Translations under genes and position numbers: made by a program | Shown here: positions 38,701-46,712 of the stretch, in pieces | How the letters are laid out: each line of letters begins with the position of its first letter | Numbering within the stretch: position 1 is the stretch's first letter | The notes under the pieces: model-generated | What the model saw: only the letters and a program-made list of their open reading frames with translations | The model's database searches: none | What the model was told of the DNA's origin: nothing | From: Burkholderiales bacterium | Lineage (GTDB): Bacteria > Pseudomonadota > Gammaproteobacteria > Burkholderiales > SG8-41 | Assembly (NCBI GenBank): GCA_030833315.1 | Contig: JAURHM010000005.1 | Coordinates: forward strand, 1 to 64,000 | Direction of reading: 5' to 3' | DNA length: 64,000 nt

Positions 38701-38827
38701 ACAGGACATCAAGCCTCCGCTTGAAAAACTCACAGCCCTGCATGTGCTGACAATCAACGCCATAAAAGCGGCATTGCGGCGCTCCGGTGAAAACGGCCGG
38801 CAGCCGGCGTCCGGTAACAGCAACTAG
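35798..38827 (+). CDS. Hybrid sensor histidine kinase: TM-sensor-TM-HAMP-PAS-HisKA-HATPase-REC-REC-degenerate HPt
   Basis: [23 protein letters not shown] (His at 36893-36895); [21 protein letters not shown]; REC motifs [14 protein letters not shown] and [14 protein letters not shown]; alternative start ATG 35825. Confidence 0.95.
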   Translation: [1009 protein letters not shown]

Positions 38828-40107
38828 CTGGCGGCGGCCATTTTTCCCAGTGCCATTCCAAGATCGGATTGCAGCCTGCCAAGCAGTTGGCCTGTACGTT
38901 CAACATAAAGGTCTGTCAGTTTAGCGGGGATTTTGTACAGCATGCCACGCTCCAGGTGAATGGACGCGCTCTGAAGTTTGATCAGCCCCAGAGTCCCCGC
39001 CAGACCTTTAAGGGTATGCACCAGGCGTAATGCGTCGGCGTGGCTTGATGTTCCAAGCAAACGCGCCATTTCAACCATATCGCCAGCATGCAGCGACAGG
39101 AATTCGCCTAGTAATTTTACGTAAAGGTCTTTGCTGCCGAGATGCGACATCGCCATGTCGTAATCCAGGCCATCCACGGAAACAAGAATGTCACGGATCG
39201 AATCGGGTAATGGAAGGCCCTTTGATTCAACCGCGGCGCCACCCTTGCGCTGTTCAGCGGCGGGCAAAAACCTCCTAACGGTCTGAATCATGACCTCAGG
39301 ATCAGCCGTCTTGTCCAGATGACCATCGATACCTGCAGCAGCACACCTTTTCCTGACCTCGTCAAAAGTCGATGCAGTCATTGCCAGAATGGGCGTTCCG
39401 GCATACCCCGGCAGTTTGCGCAGGGCTTCCGAGAGTTCATATCCGTCAACGCCGGGCATATTGAGGTCAGTGAGAACGAGGTCGAATGAAAGTTCTGAAG
39501 CCGCTTGAAATGCGGCATCCGCCTGCCCAAAAGCATGCACTTCAAAGCCGGCATCCGAAAGAAAAAACTTGGCGATCTCACGGTTGATTTCGCTGTCATC
39601 GACAATCAGGATCCGGTGCGTTTGTGTATCAGCAGATGCGTCCTGAAGATCCATGCGCCCGGCAAAGTCATGCCCCGGCGAATTCGATAAAGCAGACTTT
39701 TCACCAAGACCCTGCCGGCCCCTCAACCGGGCCAGCTCGATCAGTGTACTGAGCCTCGACGCAAGCGCGACAAAGTTGAAGGACTTCGTCACATAGTCAG
39801 AAGCCCCATCCAGAAATCCGATACCACCCTTGGCCTGCGACTCGCTCTCATATATGACAATTGCCGGTATCATTGAAGTGTCGGGTCGGCCTTTCATCCA
39901 TACCAGAAAATTTCGGCCGTCAAACTCCGAGTCAACATAGCTGACCAGGACGGCATCGGGTGCCGGTAACGAGAGACATTGCCTCATGGCATCAGCGATG
40001 CTTGTCACCTCTTGAAACTCATATTCCACGCCGAGGGCTTCACGCAAGGTTTTGCAATCACTGGCATCACCGCTGAACACTAATATCCTGGGAAGTCTGT
40101 TTTTCAT
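38824..40107 (-). CDS. Response regulator: pseudo-REC, REC, HPt
   Basis: RILIVDDSEINREIAKFFL...DLVLTDLNMPGVDGYEL; HPt motif LRLVHTLKGLAGTLGLIKL; N-terminal receiver has DAVLVSYVDSEFDG in place of the canonical Asp motif. Confidence 0.9.
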   Translation of the reverse strand: MKNRLPRILVFSGDASDCKTLREALGVEYEFQEVTSIADAMRQCLSLPAPDAVLVSYVDSEFDGRNFLVWMKGRPDTSMIPAIVIYESESQAKGGIGFLDGASDYVTKSFNFVALASRLSTLIELARLRGRQGLGEKSALSNSPGHDFAGRMDLQDASADTQTHRILIVDDSEINREIAKFFLSDAGFEVHAFGQADAAFQAASELSFDLVLTDLNMPGVDGYELSEALRKLPGYAGTPILAMTASTFDEVRKRCAAAGIDGHLDKTADPEVMIQTVRRFLPAAEQRKGGAAVESKGLPLPDSIRDILVSVDGLDYDMAMSHLGSKDLYVKLLGEFLSLHAGDMVEMARLLGTSSHADALRLVHTLKGLAGTLGLIKLQSASIHLERGMLYKIPAKLTDLYVERTGQLLGRLQSDLGMALGKMAAAS

Positions 40108-40295
40108 TTTTTTGCGATTTGCACAATTGAATCAATCATGACAGTGGACCGCGATTTCAATTCTTCAAAAACAGATGCCCTTACCATCCGCTGCAGCGGA
40201 AAATTACCAGAGCAAAGATCTTCTGGATTTTGACAGCAGGAAATCTCATGTAAAGCACACTATCAACCGGCTAATCAGAGACCAGCTTAAACAGG

Positions 40296-41021
40296 TCATT
40301 TCCTCGATAGCACTTCCGCAACATGCAGCACCTGCGTCTTTTGGTCGCCGCGCCGGCGCAGCCGTCCTTCGATATTGAGCATGCAGCCGAGATCGCCAAG
40401 CACCACTGCATCAGCGCCGCTGCCCGTGATGTTCTCGCATTTCCGTTCGGCGATATGCGAAGAGATCTCGCCGAACTTCAATGCAAACGCGCCGCCGAAA
40501 CCGCAGCACTGTTCACATTCATTCATCTCGCGCAGTTGAAGACCTTGTATCTGCGCCAGTAACGTACGCGGCTGCTGTTTCACGCCGAGCTCGCGCAGCC
40601 CCGAGCAGGAGTCGTGATAAGTAATTGTTTTTATTGATGATTTTTTTTCCGGTATGAACTGCACGACATTCACCAGAAAATCTGTCAGCTCATGGGTCTT
40701 CGCCGACAGCGCGGTCAGCGCAGCACGCTCTTCTTCCGGAATATCTTTGAGCATTTCGGGGTAATGCGCGCGGATCATGCCGGCGCAGGAACCTGAAGGC
40801 GCGACAACGTATTCGCAGTCAGCAAATTCGCGCACCACCTTGCGCGCGAGTGCGATTGCCGAGACACGGTCGCCGGAATTGTAGCCGGGCTGGCCGCAGC
40901 AGGTCTGGGCTTCGGGCACCACGACTTCGCAGCCCGCCTCTTTCAGCAATTCAAGAGCCGCGAATCCGATGCGCGGACGCATCAGGTCGACAAGGCAGGT
41001 GACGAACAGGCCGACTTTCAC
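40296..41021 (-). CDS. lutA: LutA/YkgE family (Fe-S)-binding protein (CCG domains)
   Basis: GTG start: VKVGLFVTCLVDLMRPRIGFAALELLKEAGCEVVVPEAQTCCGQPGYNSGD; CEQCCGFGGAFALKFGEIS. Confidence 0.92.
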   Translation of the reverse strand: MKVGLFVTCLVDLMRPRIGFAALELLKEAGCEVVVPEAQTCCGQPGYNSGDRVSAIALARKVVREFADCEYVVAPSGSCAGMIRAHYPEMLKDIPEEERAALTALSAKTHELTDFLVNVVQFIPEKKSSIKTITYHDSCSGLRELGVKQQPRTLLAQIQGLQLREMNECEQCCGFGGAFALKFGEISSHIAERKCENITGSGADAVVLGDLGCMLNIEGRLRRRGDQKTQVLHVAEVLSRK

Positions 41022-41085
41022 GATGGATACGCCCCGTTTGGAATTCTGCCTACTATATCGCAGGCCGCACCCGCGCAGCGCGCTT

Positions 41086-42060
41086 TCACGCCAGCCGCCA
41101 CGGATGCAGATAATCGAGACGGTCGCCGGTTTGCACAATCAGATGTCGCACCGATTTGTCACGAACAATGTGCAGCGTGACATCGCTGCCAGCGGCGCCG
41201 CTGGACCACAGGCTTTCATAGAACTCGCTCTGACCACCGATCGAATCGCCGCCGACACCGAGGATGATATCGCCGCGCTGGATGCCGGCCTGCTCCGCCG
41301 GCGAATCCGGCAGCACGCGCGACACCACAACATTGCCTTCAAGCTGTTCGGTATTCAGTCCCAGCCAGGGCCTTTTGTCGCCGCGGCGCCGGCCCGACTT
41401 CGCCAGATCGGGCAGCACGTCTTTCAGCAGATTGATCGGCACGAACATATTGCCGGGGAAGGCCATGCCGGTGTTCAGTGCATCACTGACCCACAGTGAG
41501 GCAATGCCGACGAGCCGGCCTTCGCCGTCGAACAATGCCGCGCCGCTGTGTTCATAACGCGGAGGCGCGGTAAACAGTGCGTCATCGATCATGTATTCCC
41601 ACCAGCCGGTGAAACGCCGCCGCGACACCAGTGCCGCGCCGGTGACGCCACCTGCACCTTCATGCCCGGCGACCACCAGCCCCTGCAGTTCGGACAGGGC
41701 CGAGGAATCGCCAAGTTCGACCGGCGCACAAGTAGGCGCCGGTTTGGCGCGCAGCAGACCGAAGCCGGTGGCGTGGTCAAAACCAACGACGCTCGCCGGA
41801 TAAATCCTGTTATCGCCATCGATGACCAGCACCGAAGCGGCTTCGAGCACCAGATAACCAATGGTCAGGATCAACCCCTGATCATCGATGACGATGCCAG
41901 TGCCTTCGCGCTCGGCACCCAGGGAATCCTTCGTGCGCGCGCCTTCAACAACACGGATCGACAGCTTGACCACGGCATCCAGCGGCGGCGATGCCGGCTG
42001 CGGAATGCCATTGGTGGCGCGCCAAGAAGCGAGTGCGGCGCTGAACAGGGAGACGGTCAC
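41086..42060 (-). CDS. S1C (HtrA-like) family protein with PDZ domain, predicted catalytically inactive
   Basis: GTGIVIDDQGLILTIGYLVLEA (His->Tyr), GFDHATGFGLLRAK (Asp->Gly), YEHSGAALFDGEGRLVGIASL (Ser kept); PDZ: VVVSRVLPDSPAEQAGIQRGDIILGVGG. Confidence 0.85.
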   Translation of the reverse strand: MTVSLFSAALASWRATNGIPQPASPPLDAVVKLSIRVVEGARTKDSLGAEREGTGIVIDDQGLILTIGYLVLEAASVLVIDGDNRIYPASVVGFDHATGFGLLRAKPAPTCAPVELGDSSALSELQGLVVAGHEGAGGVTGAALVSRRRFTGWWEYMIDDALFTAPPRYEHSGAALFDGEGRLVGIASLWVSDALNTGMAFPGNMFVPINLLKDVLPDLAKSGRRRGDKRPWLGLNTEQLEGNVVVSRVLPDSPAEQAGIQRGDIILGVGGDSIGGQSEFYESLWSSGAAGSDVTLHIVRDKSVRHLIVQTGDRLDYLHPWRLA

Positions 42061-42073
42061 GGGAATCAGCGCC

Positions 42074-42607
42074 TCATGCCGGCATCAGCGCTTCATAACG
42101 CACATCAACAACGTCGATCTCGACGATGCCTTTGGGCGTCGGCAGTTTGACGCTGTCGCCGGCACGGTGCTTGAGCAGAGCCTTGGCGATCGGGGACACC
42201 CAGCTGACATGGCCGCGCGCCGGATCGGCTTCGTCGATGCCGACTATAGTCACGGTGTGCGACACGCCATCGGGATCTTCGTAGTCCACCGTAGCGCCGA
42301 AAAAGATCTGGTCGGTGTCGCCGCGTGCCGCGGGATCGACGACGACCGACTGGTCGAGGCGCTTGCCGAGGTAATGAATGCGGCGGTCGATTTCGCGCAG
42401 GCGTTTTTTGCCATACAGATAATCGCCGTTTTCGGAACGGTCGCCATTGGATGCCGCCCAGGCAACAACCTTGACCAGTTCCGGACGCTCAACATCCAGC
42501 AATCGGGTCAATTCCTGTTTGATCCGCGCATAGCCGACCGGTGTCATATAGTTCTTCGGGGGCGGCGGGGCTTCGGGCTCGGCGGGCGGTTGCGACGTTC
42601 GGGACAT
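42074..42607 (-). CDS. greB: Transcription elongation factor GreB
   Basis: KNYMTPVGYARIKQELTRLLDVERPELVKVVAWAASNGDRSENGDYLYGKKRLREIDRRIHYLGKRL. Confidence 0.95.
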   Translation of the reverse strand: MSRTSQPPAEPEAPPPPKNYMTPVGYARIKQELTRLLDVERPELVKVVAWAASNGDRSENGDYLYGKKRLREIDRRIHYLGKRLDQSVVVDPAARGDTDQIFFGATVDYEDPDGVSHTVTIVGIDEADPARGHVSWVSPIAKALLKHRAGDSVKLPTPKGIVEIDVVDVRYEALMPA

Positions 42608-42710
42608 TGGCAAAGTGTAGCGAAAACGGCCGTTCCTGACGTTGTTATCCAGGTTGGCTCACCAGATTTCATATTATAAAATGTTGTTTCCTTAACCGTT
42701 TCCTCAGCAT

Positions 42711-43502
42711 TTGCCAGCAAGCACAAACACAGTGACCGAAAAATCCGCCAAACCGTCGATCCAGGTCATCGAGCGCATGATGCATCTGCTCGATGTGCTG
42801 TCTGAACATGCCACACCGGCCACATTGAAGCAGCTGGCCTCGGCAACCAAGCTCCATCCGTCGACCGCACACCGCATCCTTGGCGTGATGGTCGACAGCC
42901 GATTGGTCGACCGCATCGAGCCGGGCATGTACCGGCTGGGCATCCGCCTGGTGGAACTGGGCAGCCTGGTGAAATCGCGCATCAGCGTTCGCCAGGAGGC
43001 GCTGCCACGTATGCACGAACTGCACCGCGCACTCGGCGAAACGGTCAATCTGTCGGTACGACGTGACGATGAAGTGGTCTATATCGAACGCACCGCGGAA
43101 AACAGCTGCATGATGCGTGTAGTGCAGATCATCGGCACGCGCGCCCCGCTGCATATCACCGCGGTCGGCAAGATTTTCCTCGCCGACGAAACATCGCAGC
43201 GCCTTGCTGAATACGTCAGCCGCACCGGCCTGCCCCGCTTCACCGACCACACGCTCACCGACGCCAGAAAACTCGCCGCCGAGCTCGAAGACATCCGCAA
43301 ACGCCAATACGCCTTTGACAATGAAGAAGCCGAGCGCGGCGTGTCCTGTGTCGGCGCCGGCATTTACAACGACGAAGGCAAACTCATCGCCGGGCTGTCG
43401 GTTTCCGCACCGACCGAGCGTTTCCGCAAAGCCTGGGCCGAATCCGTACGTCAGGCCGCCGAGCGCATTTCATGCACGCTCGGCTACAAGCTGCCGCGCT
43501 GA
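42711..43502 (+). CDS. IclR family transcriptional regulator
   Basis: VIERMMHLLDVLSEHATPATLKQLASATKLHPSTAHRILGVMVDSRLV; C-terminal GAF-like IclR domain. Start TTG 42711 or GTG 42732. Confidence 0.93.
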   Translation: MPASTNTVTEKSAKPSIQVIERMMHLLDVLSEHATPATLKQLASATKLHPSTAHRILGVMVDSRLVDRIEPGMYRLGIRLVELGSLVKSRISVRQEALPRMHELHRALGETVNLSVRRDDEVVYIERTAENSCMMRVVQIIGTRAPLHITAVGKIFLADETSQRLAEYVSRTGLPRFTDHTLTDARKLAAELEDIRKRQYAFDNEEAERGVSCVGAGIYNDEGKLIAGLSVSAPTERFRKAWAESVRQAAERISCTLGYKLPR

Positions 43503-43529
43503 CTGCAAGACGCCACACGCTGCAGTCCG

Positions 43530-44948
43530 ATGTACGACCGCTCTGTTGTCTTTCTCGACCTCGAAACCACCGGTGCCACGGCAACCCGTGACCGCATCAC
43601 CGAAGTCGGCCTGATCGAGGTCGACAACGGCCGCTTTATCCGCGAGTGGTCTTCACTGGTCAATCCCGGCATGAGCATTCCATCCGGCATCCAGGCTCTG
43701 ACCGGTATCAGCAACGACATGGTGGCGCTGGCGCCGCGCTTCGAGGAAATCGCCCGTGAACTGTATGAGGTCATCGACGGCCGCGTTCTGATCGCACACA
43801 ACGCACGCTTCGACTATGGCTTCCTGAAAAACGAATTCCGCCGCCTCGGCAAAACCTTCACCGCACCGGTGCTGTGCACGGTAAAACTCTCGCGCAAGCT
43901 ATTCCCGCAGCATCCGCGTCATAATCTTGACAGCCTGATGAACCGTCACGGCATTCATTGCGATGCGCGCCATCGCGCACTGGGGGATGCCCGCGTGTTG
44001 TGGGAACTGGCGCAGCAATGGCGGCAGGAACCCGGCGAAGAAGCGGTAATGGCCGCCACCGAAAAATTATTAAAAACGACAACCGTGCCGGCCGGACTCG
44101 CCGACAACGCCTTTGATCACATTCCTGAAGGCCCCGGCGTCTACCTGTTTTACGGTGAAAAAGACGTGCCGCTGTATGTCGGCAAAAGCATCAACTTGCG
44201 CACGCGCGTGATGTCGCATTTCTCCGGCGATCATCGCGTCGCCAAGGACATGCGCATCGCCGCCGAGGTCAAACGCATCGACTGGATTGAAACCGCCGGC
44301 GAACTCGGCGCGCTGATCGAGGAGGCACAGCTGGTCAAAAAACTCTCGCCGGTGCACAACCGCCAGCTCCGTCGCGCCAGCGAACTCTGCGCCTGGCACT
44401 GGCCGGCCGACCGCCACAACGAAGTGCCGGAACTGGTCTCGGCGCGCGATCTGAACGGCGGTGAATTCCGCGACCTCTACGGCCTGTTTCGCTCGCGGCG
44501 CACAGCCGTTGAGGCACTGCGCGAAATCGCCCTCAAACACGAACTCTGCCATGCGCTACTCGGCCTGGAAAAGCGCAAGGGCCCGTGCTTCGCCTTCCAG
44601 ATCAAACGCTGCCGCGGCGCCTGCGCCGGCGTCGAAACGCCGCGCGAACATGCGGCCCGCCTCGCGGCCGCACTCGCAGGACTGCGCATGCGTGCATGGC
44701 CCTTCCCCGGCCGCATCGGCATCCGCGAAACCTCGCCCGGCGGTGAGCGTTGCGACATGCATGTAATCGACCAATGGTGCCATCTCGGTACGGTCAGCAG
44801 CGAAGAAGAATTGTGCGACCTGCAGGAAGGCTCACCACGGCCACTGTTCGACCTCGACACCTATAAAATCCTCACGCGTTACCTGCTGAACGGCAAACAC
44901 CGTCCGCAGATCGTGCCGCTGACCGCGAACACCGCGGCTGCTGCATAA
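43530..44948 (+). CDS. DnaQ-like 3'-5' exonuclease fused to GIY-YIG (UvrC/Cho-like) nuclease domain
   Basis: SVVFLDLETTGATATRDRITEVGLIEV (DEDD exonuclease) and EGPGVYLFYGEKDVPLYVGKSINLRTRVMSHF (GIY-YIG). Confidence 0.92.
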   Translation: MYDRSVVFLDLETTGATATRDRITEVGLIEVDNGRFIREWSSLVNPGMSIPSGIQALTGISNDMVALAPRFEEIARELYEVIDGRVLIAHNARFDYGFLKNEFRRLGKTFTAPVLCTVKLSRKLFPQHPRHNLDSLMNRHGIHCDARHRALGDARVLWELAQQWRQEPGEEAVMAATEKLLKTTTVPAGLADNAFDHIPEGPGVYLFYGEKDVPLYVGKSINLRTRVMSHFSGDHRVAKDMRIAAEVKRIDWIETAGELGALIEEAQLVKKLSPVHNRQLRRASELCAWHWPADRHNEVPELVSARDLNGGEFRDLYGLFRSRRTAVEALREIALKHELCHALLGLEKRKGPCFAFQIKRCRGACAGVETPREHAARLAAALAGLRMRAWPFPGRIGIRETSPGGERCDMHVIDQWCHLGTVSSEEELCDLQEGSPRPLFDLDTYKILTRYLLNGKHRPQIVPLTANTAAAA

Positions 44949-44989
44949 TCAGCAACACAGTCAAAAACCATCATCCGGAGGGGGATGTC

Positions 44990-45961
44990 ATGAGCAAAAA
45001 ACTGCAGGGCCTGCTTGTTGCCGCCGTCGTCGCGGCGTTTCCGCTCGGCGCCGCCGCACAGGCGCAGTATCCGGCGAAGACCGTGCGCTTCATCATTCCC
45101 TTCCCGCCGGGCGGCCCCACCGACATTATGGGTCGCATGGCGGCCGACATCCTGTCCAAGGCGACAGGGCAACAGTTCGTTCCCGACAACCGTGGCGGCG
45201 CCGGCGGCAATATCGGCGCTGAGCTGTGTGCGCGCGCACCGGCCGACGGTTACACGCTGTGCATGATTACCGCGGCACAGGGCGTGTCACCGGCGATCTA
45301 CAAAAAGATGACCTATGACCCGGTGAAGGACCTCGCCACGATCACGCTGATGGCCAGCCTGCCGAGCCTGCTCACGGTGCACCCCGCGCTGCCGGCGAAA
45401 AACGTCAGGGAACTGCTGGCCATCGCCAGGGCAAAACCCGACGGACTGAGCTACGCTTCCACCGGCAACGGCAGCAGCCCGCACATGCTGATGGAAATGT
45501 TCAAGTTCATGACCGGCGTGAAAATGGTTCACGTGCCGTACAAGGGACAGGCACCCGCTGTGGTCGACCAGATTTCGGGACAGGTGCAGCTGGCCTTCAA
45601 CACGGCGATCACCGTGCTGCCGCAAGTGGAAACCAAACGCCTGCGTGCCATTGCGGTGTCCTCGAAAGAACGTTTCCCGCCGATGCCCGAACTGCAGACG
45701 GTGGAAGAAGGCGGCGTCAAGGATTTCGACGGCGGTTCCTGGCAAGGCGTCGGTGCACCGGCCGGCACGCCGCCGGAGATCATCCGCCGCGTGAATACGC
45801 TGCTGGTCAATGAACTGAAAACGCCGAACATGCGCGACCAGATGATCAAACGCGGAGCGATTGTTTCAGCCAACACGCCGGAAGAATTCTCGACATTCCT
45901 CAAAGCCGAAATCGCACGCTGGACCAAGGTAGCGAAGGCCGGCAACATCAGCATCGATTGA
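44990..45961 (+). CDS. Tripartite tricarboxylate transporter substrate-binding protein (Bug family)
   Basis: Signal peptide; YPAKTVRFIIPFPPGGPTDIMGRMAADILSKATGQQFVPDNRGGAGGNIGAELCARAPADGYTL. Confidence 0.95.
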   Translation: MSKKLQGLLVAAVVAAFPLGAAAQAQYPAKTVRFIIPFPPGGPTDIMGRMAADILSKATGQQFVPDNRGGAGGNIGAELCARAPADGYTLCMITAAQGVSPAIYKKMTYDPVKDLATITLMASLPSLLTVHPALPAKNVRELLAIARAKPDGLSYASTGNGSSPHMLMEMFKFMTGVKMVHVPYKGQAPAVVDQISGQVQLAFNTAITVLPQVETKRLRAIAVSSKERFPPMPELQTVEEGGVKDFDGGSWQGVGAPAGTPPEIIRRVNTLLVNELKTPNMRDQMIKRGAIVSANTPEEFSTFLKAEIARWTKVAKAGNISID

Positions 45962-45963
45962 GC

Positions 45964-46704
45964 ATGGCCAAAACCGTCTCAGCGGAAACGCAGGCACGCA
46001 TCGACCTCGCCGCCGCCCTGCGCAGCGCTTCGAGCATGGGCCTCGGCGAGGGCATCTGCAATCACTTCAGCGTTGAAGTGCCGGACCGTCCCGGTCATTT
46101 CCTGATCAATCCGCAGGGCCTGCACTGGTCGGAGGTGACGCCTGCAGATCTGGTGATGGTCGACGGCCAGGGGCGCAAGGTCGCCGGCAAGCATGAAGTA
46201 GAGCCGACGGCGTTTTTCATTCACGGCGCCGCACACCGCAGCAAGCCGCAGGCGAAATGCGTGCTGCACACCCATATGCCGTTCGCCACCACGCTGACCG
46301 TGGTCCACGGGGGACGCATTGAACCGGTGAGCCAGGTCGCACTGAAGTTTCTCGGCCGCGACGCCTATGACGACAATTACAACGGGCTTGCGCTGGATGC
46401 CGCCGAAGGTGCGCGCATCGTGTCAGGCCTGAAGAACGCCGACATTCTGTTCCTCGCCAACCACGGCATCATTGTCACCGGGCCGTCGATCAACATCGCC
46501 TTCGACGATCTGTATTACCTCGAACGCGCCTGCATGCTGCAGGTGCTGGGCATGGGCACCGGCAAACCGCTGCGTCAGGTGCCGGATGTCATCGCGCAGA
46601 AAACCGCAGCGCAGATGACGGATGACACCCAGGCCCGCCTGCATTTTATTGCGCTCAAGCGCCTGCTCGATCGCAACGAACCAGGATGGTCACGCCTCGA
46701 ATAA
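45964..46704 (+). CDS. Class II aldolase/adducin family protein
   Basis: GEGICNHFSVEVPDRPGHFLINPQGLHWSEVTPADLVMVD; VLHTHMPFATTL. Confidence 0.94.
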   Translation: MAKTVSAETQARIDLAAALRSASSMGLGEGICNHFSVEVPDRPGHFLINPQGLHWSEVTPADLVMVDGQGRKVAGKHEVEPTAFFIHGAAHRSKPQAKCVLHTHMPFATTLTVVHGGRIEPVSQVALKFLGRDAYDDNYNGLALDAAEGARIVSGLKNADILFLANHGIIVTGPSINIAFDDLYYLERACMLQVLGMGTGKPLRQVPDVIAQKTAAQMTDDTQARLHFIALKRLLDRNEPGWSRLE

Positions 46705-46712
46705 GGCAGTGC

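Noticed and set aside
34573-40295. Cassette as a transposon or integrative element
   Set aside because: No transposase, integrase, terminal inverted repeats or target duplication found by eye; kept only as a possible recombination event.
40175-40378. 67-aa plus-strand ORF between lutA and the cassette
   Set aside because: No RBS, no recognisable motif, and partly antisense to lutA.
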